From Rhytidiadelphus loreus (Eukaryota > Streptophyta > Bryopsida > Hypnales > Hylocomiaceae), in the NCBI GenBank assembly GCA_947034895.1, contig OX344763.1, positions 46,871,025-46,935,024 of the forward strand: a DNA stretch of 64,000 nt, in the 5' to 3' direction. Under the pieces are notes generated by a model. The model saw nothing but the letters and a program-made list of their open reading frames with translations. It did no database searches and was not told the origin of the DNA. Within the stretch, counting starts at the first letter, position 1; every line of letters starts with the position of its first letter. A program made the translations under genes and the position numbers. Shown piece by piece: positions 45,873-60,084 of the stretch.

Positions 45873-47453
45873 GGCCTAAACACATTTTCTGTTTTCATGC
45901 TCCATTCATTTCTTTGTTCCATTTCAACTGGACTTTTCATTTGCAAGCTATGAGTTATCCCTCCTCTACGCATCGGTGCCATCCATTGTTGTAGGGTGAG
46001 CACAATATTTGTATTGCATCTGTATACCCAAGTCCAATTGCTAATCCATGTCTACGTTCTTGCATCTCACAGTAATCCAAAGACAAGGAATGCCGCTGCA
46101 ATGGTGTGAGTGGTAACCATAGTGCAGTGGATTTCATGTTTGTAGATGTACTTGAAGGTCTCTATGTTCCTACTATTTCAGCTCCACCTGGACTGATCCT
46201 GAGATGGAACCAATTTCACGACAGGTGGTTGATGCTTGTTTTTGTCTTTGTGGAAGAATACCTCCAAGACAACGGTGGACTTCTAGTCATGTATCCAACT
46301 CCTTCTCAACCACACCGCAGCCACCTCCTTGGATGTTGCAAAGAATACGGTTTCAAGATACTCTTCACTTGGTTTGGCATGAACCATCTCCACTTGACAT
46401 CACATATTGACCCAACCAAGACGTTAATTTCCTATTGATTTCAATTCTATGTTTGTACATCTTTTCAAATTTCTTTTATTGTGGGCACCGATTCTAATTT
46501 TGCTACGTTTACAGACTATGCGGTTTGCAATTTCTCTTGTCGTCAGAGAATGTGGACCAAAGACGGAATCAGAGTACGCTTTCTAATTTGTCCCCTCTCA
46601 TGACGCGGTTGGGGTCAATGTTGCCCGTGATGACATCCTACAGAATTTTTGTAACAAAGAGGATGTCACCATGAATGGGAACATACCTTAGCGTGGACCT
46701 TGTGAAAAGGCCCACCAATTCATGCAAATGCTTGTTGAAGCATGCTCTCAACTTGAGGACATTGTAGTGGACTGCACCGCGGCTACAGGTGACATTGACT
46801 TCTTGTAATTGTTTGTTTTCATGATTTGTACCAAGACACTTCCGTTTCCAATTCTTTGTCTCAGATATTCAACATGTGTGTAGCTGCCTCCATTCAAGCT
46901 TGCCGCGCTACACGTCGTCATATCGTGGCATTTGAGGAGGACAAGGCAATATTTGACGCCGTCATCGCTCCAGTAATGTGGAATGCATCAATGTCCACTG
47001 CCGCATCGCCACTTCTTGCTGCACCAATAGATTTGGACAATGATGATGTCCCGGTTTAGAAGATAGTGAAGACGTCACGATTCAATAAGTAAGTTTTCCC
47101 TTGATTACCTTGTATTGAATGAAGCTTCATTATAGAAATGACTATGATCTAACATAATGTACATTGCATTTTGCAGAAAAACCCAGGACTTGAGACATGT
47201 ACCATTTTTTGCAAACCGTGGATTTTTTCCAAGCTCACCAAAATCATTCAAACTACCCGTGTATGTTGAGGCTTGCTCACAGGATTATATTGCCAACAAC
47301 CCCAAGCAGACTTCTAGAGTACGTTCTGTAGATCCTCATATTCTTCACTTCGTATTTGATCAGACTGTAGAGTCAGGTTCACGAGCATCAAATAATTATA
47401 CTGGTTCGACATCAGACAGTGAGGGCAATTCGACACCAACAAATTCTAGATGA
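45873..47453 (+). pseudogene. ParB-like / methyltransferase-like gene, 3' half
   Basis: This resumes the gene broken at 24411. Coding blocks: about 46087-46430 (GVSGNHSAVDFMFVDVLEGL, then RWNQFHDRWLMLVFVFVEEY), 46515-46790 (GPCEKAHQFMQMLVEACSQ, then DIVVDCTAATG), 46862-47060 (ACRATRRHIVAFEEDKAIF) and 47177-47453 (C-terminal, ends TGA). The VDCTAATG followed by a RRHIVAFEED acidic site resembles the AdoMet-binding motif of N4/N6-type DNA methyltransferases; FVDVLEG sits where a DPPY-like motif would be and appears altered. In-frame stops at about 46577, 46690 and 47057 mark decay. The intact gene would pair a ParB-like module with a methyltransferase-like module; its substrate is unknown. Confidence 0.58.
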
Positions 47454-47904
47454 CAAATGATAGGGGTGGGCAATATGGTTCAATTGACGTAGCTCCATGT
47501 GGGAGAATGGTCTTTTATTTCCATGTTCTGTACAGACTCTCGTTTCACCTCTTGTATATGATTCTAGATACTTCTGTCATCAAATATCATGGACATAGTA
47601 GCAGTTGGGCCTTACACCATTTCAGTCACCCTTGTTTGTCATCGTCTAAATTGCCGGAACGTACTCATTTATTTATGGAAGTGAAAGCCTATGATGCATA
47701 TCTACTTTCTAACCACGTATCTATAATTTTAAAGAATTGAAGTTCATATTTAGAACCACTCTTGCACACTGAAAATATTTCTAATTGTCACAATTGACAT
47801 CACATTCTTTGAACATGCTTGAAGTTATGTGCAATTGCCATAAACCCCTTAATCCAAAATTATTCCTATCCATCTTTCCCATGAACAGTCTTATTATGGT
47901 CCAC
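47454..47904. other. Flank, no gene
   Basis: Probable 3' flank of the ParB/methyltransferase pseudogene. Nothing else is recognised. Confidence 0.45.
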
Positions 47905-48440
47905 ATTGTTCCTTCTATTTTTTCATCGAATTTTTTTTAATTCATCCGCTTTTATCTATTTTTTTCATCCAAATTTATCCATTTTTTTCATCCACTATCA
48001 CCCATTTTTTTCATTTACTTTCATCCATTTTTTGAATCTACTTCATCCATTTTTTTCATCCACTGTCACCCATTTTTTAATTTACTTTCATCCATTTTTT
48101 TCATCCACTATCACCCATTTTTTTCATCTACTTTCATCCATTTTTTTCATCCATTGTCACCTATTTTTTTTCATCTACTTTCATCCATTTTTTTCATCTA
48201 CTATCACCAATTTTTTTAATCCACTGTCACCCATTTTTTTCGTCCACTATCACCCATTTCTTTCATCTACTTTTATCCATTTTATTCATCTACTTTCATC
48301 CATTTTATTCATCCACTTTCATCCATAATTTTCTACTACATTCATCCATTTTGTCATTCACATCCATCCACTTCTGAATCCATTTCCATCCATTCTTGCC
48401 ATCCACTTTCATCCAATTTTCCATCTATTTTTTCAACTAA
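47905..48440. repeat. T-rich minisatellite
   Basis: Alternating units CATCCACTATCACCCATTTT and CATCTACTTTCATCCATTTT with T tracts, period about 22-23 bp and a higher-order period of about 45 bp, over roughly 500 bp. The Phe/His-rich ORF is an artefact of the array. Confidence 0.9.
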
Positions 48441-48763
48441 TATCATATTTTTTAACAACCTAGGCCTTCACTTTTTGTTAGTTTTTCTTCAAATATTGCC
48501 GCTCCTCACTCATAAATCCATGCTCTATGCTCTACGCTTGTATACTAGCATTCCCCCTTTTGAGAATTAAGTGTTGGAAGTGGATAGTGGGGAGTCACAG
48601 AGGAATCGAGAACCCCATGACTAGAATTGGACCCAATGTTGCTTGCGTGTGGCATGTACAATGTTAGGAAATCATGACTTCTAGTGTCACTAGTTGTTAA
48701 ATGCTACAAAAAGAACTTGGAGGTAAGCTTAAAGTAGTAAGTGTCACTAGGGGGCGCGACACT

Positions 48764-51700
48764 TGGTATCAGAGTAGGGCTACATAGTGCGACGGAGTTT
48801 GGGAGGCATGGCTAGAAAAGTTACTAAGGTTGGTGAAGGTGAGCCTTCTAAACAGGATCAATAGAGGCATAGTCAAGGTGTCGATCCTAAAGAAGTGTCA
48901 AAAAGAAAAGCTAGAATGGTACATTCTTCGGATGAAAAATTCATCTCCATGGTGGAGCAGAAAGGGCTCTCTATGGCAAGTAGTGGAGACCAAGAAACTA
49001 GTCATGACAATCACAATACTACTTTTAGTCCCATGAAAGTGCCATGAAGTCAAAAAAGGAAGTCACATGATGTGATGTTTGAAGAACTTGTCAAAACTCT
49101 TCAAGACATGCAAGGGAAACTTAAGAGCTTAAGGAGAAGGGCTTAAAGTCCTCATCCCATAAGTTGTGCAAAACCAACATGCCCACTTCTTTCACAAGGA
49201 TGGGCAAGGCAAAGAAGATTAAGGATTTTCTTGTGGAATTTGGAGTTGTACTTCTAAGTTCAATATGCACTTGAGGAGGACAAGACCACCATTGCAGTGA
49301 CTTTCTTGAAAGAACATGCCTTGATGTGGTAGACCCAATATAAAGAGAAAAATGGAAAGGCGGTGGAAAACTTTGATTGGACTAGTTTCAAGGAGCTATT
49401 AAGCAAACAGTTCACTGTGGAGTACGAAGACATTCGTAATGGAATTGCACTAGTGCGGTTGAAGCAAAACGGCTTTTTGAGGGGGTATGTGCATGAGTTC
49501 AATGCACAACTTAGTGTGCTCCCAAAGTTGGATGAGTTAGCCAAGAAGATAATTTCTTCAATGGACTCCAAAGTTGGGCGGAGCACAGGGAGGACACTCT
49601 CACTACATTTGGGGTACCCACGTGTGGCGGTGGAAAAAGTAATACATGTAATATACCTTGAATAACTATAATTTCATCCTAAAATTTTGAACTTTGTTTA
49701 ACAATGACTAAAGGTTTCTATTGACAAAAATTTCAATTCCAAATAACATAAGATATATTGTCTAGAGAGGGTTGAAAAATGAACTAAAATGGCATGTTCT
49801 CCAACTAAAATATTTATAGAGCTTACATGAAGATGACTATTGCATCAATATTCAACCAAAATAAACTTTCAATAGAAAGCTATTCTATAGAATTTTTTTT
49901 TTCATTTTTCAAAATTCTTTTCTTATATAATATAGAGGTGTGAAAGTTATTTTCAGCTTTACAGTGTATCTTTTTTCTTCAAAAATTTATAACTAATTAC
50001 TATTAGCATAAAAAAATACCAATAATTCAAAACATAAACTTCTAAAGTAGTAAAATCTATCCATAATTTTTTTTTTGAAAAAAAAATAAAAATTTTAAGG
50101 TGTATTACTTGTATTACTTTTTCCACCGCACGTGGGTTGCTAAAACGTGGGGAGTGTCCTCCCCGTGGGGCGGAGTGAGCATTTTTTCGAATGCCAAGGT
50201 TGCTAGAGATATGTATGAAACTATTGAAGCTTGTAGAAAGGATTGTGGACAATGAGGGTCCCAACAAGAAGGCTAAAGAGGGAACCTCAACACATGAATC
50301 AACCAAGGCAAATTCAAAACACCAACTAAGGGAATGTGGTTGGCAAAAGTAGAAACCTAGGCAAGATGGAGGGCAACCAAGTGGAAGTAAAGGTAGTTCT
50401 ACCAAGGGAAAAGTGAAAGGTGACAACAAGCCAAAGGGAGATGCAAGTCACATGACTTGTTTCAATTGTGGTGAAAAGGGCCATATGGCAAAAGGTTGTA
50501 CCAAACCGCAAGTGAGTACTCGGAGCATGCGCATCCATGTGCTTCATGGAGGCTTTGTTGTTGAGGCAAGTAGAACCAAACTTAAACCAAGGTTGTTATT
50601 TCTCCAAGGAACCATTGGCCAACGTAATGTTTCCTTTTTGTTGGATACAGAGGCAACTCATATGTTCGTGAATTTTAGAGCAATGGAGGAGTTGTGCTTG
50701 CAAATGACAAAGGCAAGCAAACCCATCAATGTGAAGGTTTGCCAAAGGCAAGCCTCACCAAACAAGCCGTATTGTGATTGATGTGGGGGTGAAGTGTGGA
50801 GAGTTTTCTTTTGTGGAAGACTTCACTATATGTAATATGGATGCAGTAGACTTCATCTTAGAAAACATCTTATTGTATACATATGAGGTAGACATATTAT
50901 GGCAACCAATGGTAAAGGTCATTGCCAATGCAGATAGTAAAGAAATAAAGTTAGAAATAACTAAGACTCCTTTATTGGAGAGTCGAATCCTACTAGCTAG
51001 CATAGAGGACATAGAGGAAAATAGGTTCTTAGTCATGATGCGAGCAGACTCACATGAAGGAGTTAACTATGGAGGTGCTAAAGGGAAGCAACCTCCAAAA
51101 TGTGTTGATGATGTAATCCAAAAATTTGTGGATGTACTTACTTGGGAGTTGCCTAAAAAACTACTACTAAAGAGAGAAGCATTAGAGGGATTTGAAGGCA
51201 AGAACAACCCGCTTCAAGCTTGTTCCTGCAGTAGTAAAAGAACATGGCGCAGTCATTTTAAAATTCTAAAATTTAAATAGAAAATAGAAAATAGAAAATA
51301 AAATAAAAATTCTAAAATAAATAAATAAAAGTTGGAAAAAAGGGGGGGTTCAAAAAATGACGTGGCAGTGTCTCCACCATGTCGGACCACCTAATTGGCA
51401 ACGTTTTCAATGCAGTCTAGACAAATTTCAGAGTTGGGAACTCACATGCTTCCGAAGGCCCCAAATATCTTCTAATGTGGATCACAAGATCGAGGTGGTG
51501 CAAGGGTCAGAGCCACCGTCGAAGGCACAATATAGATTGAATCAAAGGAAATTTGGAGAGTTGAAAAAACAACTTACAAAGCTTTGGGCAAAAGGATATA
51601 TTTGCCAAAATAAGTTATCTTATAGAACACCAATCTTGTTTGTCGACAAGAAAGATGGGAACTCTACATGTATGGATTATTGGACTCTAAATATGGTGAC

Positions 51701-51890
51701 CATTAAGAACAACTATCTTTTGTTTCAATTTGATGATCTCTTTGATTGGTTGGTGGGGCTAAGTACTTTAGCCACATTGATTTAAATTCAGGTTACTACC
51801 AAATTCACATTGTAAAAGGCAATATTGAGAAAATGGCTTATAGAACAAGGTATGGGTCCTATGAGTGGATGTGTGGATTATTTTAGGGAT
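48764..51890 (+). mobile_element. Degenerate Ty3/gypsy LTR retrotransposon (gag-pol fragments)
   Basis: A primer-binding site TGGTATCAGAGT, as used with initiator tRNA-Met, lies at 48764-48775 after a probable 5' LTR. A gag-like block lies at 49350-49583 and continues after an inserted MITE at 50176. A zinc knuckle, TCFNCGEKGHMAKGC, is at about 50457. A protease-like LLDTEATHMF (canonical DTG changed to DTE) is near 50640. The reverse-transcriptase start is at 51490-51880 (APILFVDKKDG-type TPILFVDKKDGN, then LIDLNSGYYQIHI). The copy ends before the catalytic YxDD region; RNase H, integrase and the 3' LTR are missing. Several frameshifts are present. It is a dead fragment. Confidence 0.82.
49584..50167. 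mobile_element. 584-bp MITE in the retrotransposon gag region
   Basis: Begins CACAGGGAGGACACTC and ends with the inverse of CACGGGGAGGACACTC. After a short diverged stretch the arms match again over CCCACGTG, GGTGGAAAAAGTAATACA and beyond, about 90 bp in total. The target duplication is GGGCGGAG at 49576-49583 and 50168-50175. The 8-bp duplication and CA..GGG start suggest a hAT-type element. The interior is AT-rich and non-coding. Confidence 0.92.
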
Positions 51891-52017
51891 TGTTAAAAGT
51901 CAAGGAAAATTATTTAATAATTTATGAATAAAAAGTGAAACACCATACCAACCCTTCCAATTTTAATTAATTATTTGACAAGAATATACCAAAGGTGACC
52001 TTGAACTACAATATTAA

Positions 52018-52927
52018 CCCCTAAAGGACCATTGTCCCCTCGAGGGACAAAATGGATTTCGGGCAAGTTCCTATGATCTCAATTTTTAGTGGATTTTTTG
52101 AAACTTTCTCACAAGATAGAAAAACTTATGAGCTTCGTGGGAATATAAATTTTATTTCAATTGGTGCCTGGGAAAAAAAGTTATGGCATCTTAAATATAA
52201 TTTTCACGTCACCGGGCAAAAAAATAAATCTACAAAAATTTAAAATTGATTTTTTAATTTTTTTTTTCTTCTTAAAGATCATATTTTTGTCTACATGTGA
52301 AGATTTGATTCATTCCATTTGGATTAGTAATGTGAAAGTTATGAACAATCTTGTTTTTCGGGCAATTTGAGCATCTTCTTGAAAAAATAACTTATAGGAT
52401 TCAATTCTGAATGCAATTTTCACAATTTTTCAACAAAAATTGTTTGACAAGGTTAAGTTTTCTATTTAGAACAATCTCACCGTTGAGATTATTGTGCTTC
52501 AATCCCATTTTAGAGCTATTAACGATTTAGTTTTTCTTTCAATCTTAGACCTACTTCTACTGAACAATTTTTTAAAGAATGAAAATCAATCGTGTTTTTT
52601 TTAAATTTTTTTTCTAGACTTTCAACTCAATTTTTCAACACAATTTTTTTTTAATTCAAGGTCCATGGTGTAAATTTTTTCCTCAAATGGCATTCAAAGT
52701 CATCTGAAATTGCAGGCTAGTGTTCAAAAAAACTTTCTTTTTTCAACTTTGAATGCTAATATCTTCCAATCTGTACGGTCAAACTCCATGAAATTTTTAC
52801 CACATGATACTAGACTAGTAAAGTACAAGATCCTACGGTTAGATTCTAAAAATTAATTTGGATGAATGCAGCAAAAATGGCAGTTTTGAGTAGTTTTTGA
52901 CAAAAGAACGGCCCTGGTCCTTTAGGG
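52018..52927. mobile_element. TTAA-flanked (piggyBac-like) non-autonomous element, 910 bp
   Basis: Left end CCCCTAAAGGACC and right end GGTCCTTTAGGG, with TTAA directly on both sides (52014-52017 and 52928-52931). The TTAA target and CCC-starting termini fit the piggyBac format. A full-length inverted copy is at 61562-62489 and partial relatives are at 10.0, 42.7 and 62.7 kb. It has no transposase, and ORFs within it have no features. Confidence 0.85.
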
Positions 52928-54006
52928 TTAAAAAGAGAGGAAAAGATTCTACATTTAAAGAAGACCTTTCATGCAAAAAAGAGAAACATGACAAAGCTTG
53001 CAAAGGTATGACAATTGTGAGTCTTTTTTATAGAGAGCCAACTTGTAGGCTCTCCATATTTTACCAACTTGCCAAATTTATGGTGAAGTCAGAAGTGAAG
53101 GCCAATGCCAAGCTTGTGAAGGAGAATGGTGGGATCAGAAATGAAGAGGGACCAATTGCAATAGCATTGAGGTGTTTTTTTCGGAGTTGCCCTTCATTAT
53201 GGTGTTGGCATGGTGGTTCCCTATTGGACTGAGGAAGTGTTTTCTTGTAGTTGCCCCTTCGTTAAGGCTTCGTTATGGCGTTGGCGTCGCGGTTTCCGAT
53301 TGGACTGAGGAAGCCCTTATGTTCCAGAAGTGGCGTATCCGGCCTTTACGTGAAGAAATGGCACCATCCTTGCTATTAAAAATCCAGACACCGAGGGCAA
53401 TTATCTTTCACATAGCGCATTAATACCACAGTTGTATTGCAGAGAACAGATCGTTGAAATGAAGTTTCGAATTACTTGTGCACCCCGTACTGTCAAGAGA
53501 TGAAGAGAGGGTTCTCATCAGAGTTGAAATCGAAAACTTCTGTTGATACTGGGTGTGGTTGATACAGAATGAAGTTGGACGTGCGGTACCTGAACGTGTT
53601 GGCTGAACCTTCCAGTAGCTAATCAGTGCGTTTCCGACCATAGGAAGCATTCAGCTACCGGGCGCTGCGCTCACTTCAGGTACAATACCAGTCATGAAGA
53701 AAGAAACAGTTGATCTTCATTCCGACTTCAATTTTTTTTAGGACTATACTTTTAGTAAAAACTCAGGCATTCTACATAAGAGATTCTGGAATTCTAGTTC
53801 TAAAGTGAACTTTCCAGATTCTCCTTGAGAAGTATACGACAAGTTCATGCAAGAGTAGGGAACTATGGAAATGATCTCATACAACTCAACCACCAGAAAA
53901 CCACAGAACCATATGTATAGGACACCAATGGAAATCCGTTTGAAAAATTCATTGAATCGATGTGCCCAACGAAACATGTCTGTCATGTGCGTTAAGGCGG
54001 GAAATA
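52928..54006. other. Spacer before the L17 gene
   Basis: No gene is recognised. A direct duplication is visible at about 53175-53235 and 53255-53320 (ATTGGACTGAGGAAG with a preceding GGTGTTGGC/GGCGTTGGC block). The right part presumably holds the 3' untranslated region of the minus-strand L17 gene. Confidence 0.5.
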
Positions 54007-55349
<1,343 letters not shown>

Positions 55350-55429
55350 GGCGCAAGAACGATTTGGCGCTGGACCACGCGAGACGGGTTGCAAAGAAGA
55401 GACGAACGTAGACGCAGGACGACGACTTC

Positions 55430-55560
55430 AATCACCCCCTCTCCGATTTAGGGTTTGGTTCTCAATGCTCGTTTCCTCGTTAAACTTCCGTTCATTCTGG
55501 TTAGGGTTTCCCCACTCAGTTGGAGTTCTCCGAGAATCCAATTGAATATTTAAAGTAAAC
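55430..55560 (-). promoter_or_regulatory. L17 promoter with telo-box motifs
   Basis: Upstream of the L17 start, read on the minus strand, AAACCCTAA occurs at about 55446-55456 and AAACCCTAACC at about 55499-55510. A TATA-like TTTAAATATTC is near 55542-55552. AAACCCTA (telo-box) is a known element of plant ribosomal and translation-related promoters. Confidence 0.65.
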
Positions 55561-58415
55561 TAAGTTACCCCATTACGGACAAAATGGGAGCAAGCCCATT
55601 GTGGGCTAAATTATGATAGTGGTTTACATTTCAGAATAGAGTTGAAGTCCAGCGTTTTTACCTCAGATGGAAATCTTGAGTTCATATCTGGAATCAGAGG
55701 TCTCTGAATTGCAAAGAGACGTTTGAAAATATACAAACTAATTGGAGACATTGGTGGGTCTTAAAGGTGGGTTGGTTAGTCCAAACTAAATTTTTGTAAG
55801 ATGAAAAAATTTGATCAGTTTTGAATGTGTAACACATCTAATATGACACATATTGTACTTGTAGGGCAAGATTGGTAAAAAATCATTCTGAAAATAGATG
55901 CCAAAATTGTAGCAAAATTATTTTTCAAAAAACAAAATGAAATGGTTGAGTGAAAAAAAATATTGGCAAAATATTCTATTTAAAGCATTAGTTGCACCTT
56001 CTTTTTTGAAAAAATAAATATTCAGCAAAGAAGTGTCCATTCTATCCTACAGTAGTAGAAACTCTGGTCCCATGTACAGGCCGGCATGAATAAAGTGTAT
56101 GTTTGTCTAGCCAATGAGTCAATGTCCACTGGACAAAGAGCCATTGGTGCAAGACTACTCCCCCTTTTCAAGACATTTGATGGGATTCAGCTTCTCCAGA
56201 GGGCCGTGAGTTCCCAAGTGCTGAAATTGCCGAAATGACGTTCCCAGCGCAACGCGGTAGTTGTCTAATGTGGCATGGAGACTGCCACGTCATTACTAAA
56301 AATTAAAATTAAAATTAAATAAAAATCTCTTTTTTTTGCATTTGAAGACTAAAAAAAATTGTCTTTTTTCTTTTTTCAAAAAAAAACAAAAACTGACAGT
56401 GGTGTTCTTTCACTACCGGGGGAACAACATTGGGAACGGCCCTGAAACGGCCCTCTTGGACCCCAAAATTTCATCTAATGATAGACACTATAGTGACTAG
56501 TAACTAACAAAAATAACCTAGTGGATGTGGTTTTAATGAATGGTGGTATAAAATGGCTAGAATAAAGTTGGAGATTGTGAAGTCATGAATTCTTCAATTG
56601 GTTGGAGAGGACCTTTGTATCTTAATTATGTGGTCTGGGTTCAAAAAACATTGAGTTTCTTTGAGACTTTAAGCAATAGTGTAATCATCATGGCTTGGTG
56701 CTGCTAGTGATTTATCATGGGCTCTATCCTACACTAATGATAGTTGTACATTAAATCTTTTCACATGGTGATATTATATTCTTCATAGGCGAAATTTTTT
56801 TATGTGGGAAGATTAATTTAAGTACATCAACCTTCAGAGGTCACTGGTCACTTAAAGTAATTAATTAATGATAAAATATTTTCTTGCCATTATTGAAAAA
56901 TCATTAAATTTTAGTCAAAATTTGGGTATTGGACTTTCTTAATGGTACATTCACATCATCAGTTAGTTGAGTTCAAGATATGATCATTATTTTTAATCTA
57001 CCTTTTATAATTATAATAACCGCAATTGATATATTATAATTATAAAAGGTAGATTAAATAGTTAAATACAATAAATATTTGTTTATTTGTATGTAACTCT
57101 AAATCCAAATTTCAATGAAATCTTTTTATATTTATTTTATATTGTATATAATGATTGCAATATGGCAAAGTAAAGGCCAACATGATAGAATTTTGGATAG
57201 AATTTTAGAACAAAATCATCATTCTCTAAATATTTTTGTTGGCTACAAATGTTGTATTGAAGTAGACCATCATATAAGAAATACTTGCATCTAAATATTT
57301 ATATCATTGATAAATTTCTTATCCTACAACATTGTTGAGGAGGAGCAAACATCTGCAAATGCACATCCTCACCAATAAGAGTGGGGTCTCTAATGTGGCA
57401 AGAACTTGAGATTACCTTGCTCTGGAACAAAACTACGCCATTTGAATTGGACGTATAAAAAAAAATCATTCAATTTATGCTTTATTCATGTCATGTTGCA
57501 TACATTATTTGAATTCTTCAAGTTTCTCATACAATTTTCTACATTGATACCTTGACTAAGGGTCAAAGAAGTAGACATAAATGAAGAATTTACCTTTCAA
57601 ATAAAATATCTAATGTTGTTTGTTAATTTTCAATTCCCTCATTATAATACTATTGACTTTTCTAAAGAAGATGCTTAATCCATGGATCACCCTTGTAGTG
57701 CATTTTGACCATTTCTTGTAATTTATTCTTGATGTGGATTTTAGCCATAAAAATGATATTATTTGAATTTTAGTCCAACTAATGAAATGAAGACTATTAA
57801 ATGGAATTTCTACTCCAATTCAAAATTTTGAAAAGTTCATAAATTTCAATAACTTTGGATCTATAACTATGAATTGTTGAATGTTTAATTTTAAAGTGTC
57901 ACAATAACTTCGGTTTATATCACGATGTTATATACTATAATATATAGATATGGTAAAAATTTCAATTTTTTTGAATATATTCTATATTTGATGTGAATTT
58001 TCTTCATTTTTTTCTTAAAAAATTCATGGTAATTTCAATATTTTTTGTCTTAGACATATGACTTCATCTCTTCAAAATAATTATAAAATTTTTCATTCAT
58101 ATTTTGTTGCAAAATGGTAACAAATAGAGTGATGGACAATGAGGCTTGAAATTACTGGTCATAGGCCCATCCTTTATGGGTTAAAAAATCGCAAACTGTT
58201 GTCTAAATAATATTCGAAAAATTACTAAACGACTTAAAGTTGAATTTCTCTTGGTCTTGCTACCACTTTCAAAAAAACTCATTTAAGTGTTTCGATGAAG
58301 CAAAAGTGTTGTTTTTTGGTGTTGCTATGTTAACTTGTGATAAGGTTTATCATCCTTCAGTGTAAAAACTCATGCAAGGAAATTTTGAAATTTTCTAAGA
58401 ATCCCTGACTCGCTC
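55561..58415. other. AT-rich intergenic stretch between L17 and SmD1
   Basis: No gene is recognised. It includes a perfect hairpin at 56995-57055 and otherwise AT-rich sequence. Composition becomes GC-rich near 58420 (GGCCCGGCCCGGCC) as the SmD1 5' region begins. Confidence 0.55.
56995..57055. other. Perfect 24-bp-arm hairpin
   Basis: AATCTACCTTTTATAATTAT and four further bases form the left arm, with the exact reverse complement on the right and a 13-nt loop ACCGCAATTGATA. It is AT-rich and isolated. It could be a tiny fold-back MITE or a matrix-attachment-like structure. Confidence 0.85.
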
Positions 58416-58621
58416 GTGGCACCCGGCCCGGCCCGGCCAACCGGGGCTGGCCCTAGGCGGGTAAAGAACAAGAAAGTGGACGACGTCGGGGTTTGTTCGT
58501 TTGCTCCCGCTTCGCATTTGCCCCGACTTTGTTGCCGGATCGCCATTGCAGCGCGACGCTGCTGCCTGCCTGTTCTTCCCCTCTATCGCCTTGTGGCCGT
58601 GTCTCCCTACCGGCTCTCATC

Positions 58622-60084
58622 ATGAAGCTCGTCAGGTGTGGCGTCCGTCTTCACTCCCTTTCTTCTTCAATTTTCGCTTGGCTTTCAATTTCCGCTCGGC
58701 ATTAGGGTTTCTCTAGGGGGTTTAGGGTTTGTGTCGGGCTTTTAATCCGTGTATGGTGAGGGGAACCGAAGCATGGGACTCTTTCTCTATTCCGTTTCTC
58801 TTGGGGCTTGTGCTGTGGGAGTGACGATGGCTGGCTTTTTGTTGTGCTGGTTGGGTGCAGATTTTTGATGAAACTAAACAATGAGACTGTATCGATAGAG
58901 CTCAAGAATGGTACTATTGTGCACGGCACCATCACAGGTGCAATATGGTTCTCACCCTCTTACCGAACTCCACGATGCCACAGTAAACTCCATTGTATAT
59001 ATGTGAAGTGAGTTGGAGTTGAGGCTTAGTCGTCCCCGCTCCTGCGATTAGCTCTACCCCTCGTTGCGAGTCATATGCTGAACTGAGCTTGTTGAATTTT
59101 CTGGAGTTTTAGGTTTCGCTAGAGAGAGCTTCGGTGAGCAGTTTCGGCTGAAGTGTTGCTCATGGGATGCCCAGTGTATGTTCTTCGATGAGGATGTACA
59201 TTTCAGGGGGTAGTGTCCCCTGAGCAGCACTCGTCCTGGGGGTTTCCTTTACGAGATGGGTCATCGGCGATGGGATGCAGCTTACGAAGTACTGCAGGAT
59301 TTCGACTTTCTGTTATAGGATTTGTAGCTCTTGTTGGGGTATCTGCCTGTTTGTGCATTTGACCAGAAACGTTAGTGAGAGTAATGGGGCTCACAGGCAG
59401 ATTTTCTGGTCCATTTATTGTTGTTTTAGGGCTTACTATCTGTTGGCTGTGGTTTGTAGTGGAGTTCGACTTGCAGCAAAGTTCCGTTGTGAGAACTGTC
59501 AATGAATGTGCGGAAGATGGCTGTTGTGGGAAATTAAAGCACCTTAATATTTCGTATATCTTCCATAGAAGGCTGTTCTAGATATTGATACGCGAGCTTG
59601 TTTTCTGCAGGTGTTGATATCAGCATGAACACGCATTTGAAAACAGTGAAGCTCACTTTGAAGGGAAAGGTTCCTGTGGCTCTTGATCATCTCAGTATCC
59701 GTGGCAATAATATCCGATATTACATCTTGCCTGACAGCTTGAACCTCGACACGCTTCTCGTTGATGATACTCCCCGCGTGAAGGCCAAAAAACCCGTCGC
59801 AGGTAAGTTCGATATTCCATTGTTGGGAGTCTTGTCTAGACCGTTATTGCTACCTTCGTTCCCGAATGGCGTTAGTATTGTGCAATCGGAACTGGTGGTG
59901 CATTGGACTGAACACGAAGTCAAGAGACTGAATACGTCGTATTCGTTCACGTTTTTTTTTGGGTTTTGTATTTTTATGTATATTTTCACTAGCAAGCTAA
60001 CATCGGTGAGTTTCTCCTGCAGGCAAACCAGTTGGGAGAGGGAGAGGGCGAGGCCGTGGCAGGGGACGTGGACGTGGTCGTTAA
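58622..60084 (+). CDS. SMD1: Small nuclear ribonucleoprotein SmD1
   Basis: Four coding exons: 58622-58635, 58861-58937, 59611-59802 and 60023-60084, all GT-AG, giving 345 nt or 114 residues, the family's usual length. SmD1 is a core subunit of the heptameric Sm ring on U1, U2, U4 and U5 snRNAs. The protein begins [20 protein letters not shown], has the Sm1 segment ([17 protein letters not shown]), the Sm2 segment ([16 protein letters not shown] [14 protein letters not shown]) and a C-terminal run of RG/GR dipeptides ([20 protein letters not shown]), the site of arginine methylation in this family. There are no stops and all exon phases match, so it is an active gene. Confidence 0.96.
58690..58735 (+). 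promoter_or_regulatory. Telo-box cluster in SmD1 intron 1
   Basis: TTAGGGTTTC at about 58701 and TTTAGGGTTTGTG at about 58719 lie just inside the first intron, shortly downstream of the start codon. In plants such TTTAGGG-type boxes are linked to expression of growth and translation genes. The same motif precedes L17. Confidence 0.6.

Noticed and set aside
47906..48328. Phe/His-rich 140-residue ORF
   Set aside because: It is a translation of the T-rich CATCCATTTT minisatellite with no other support.
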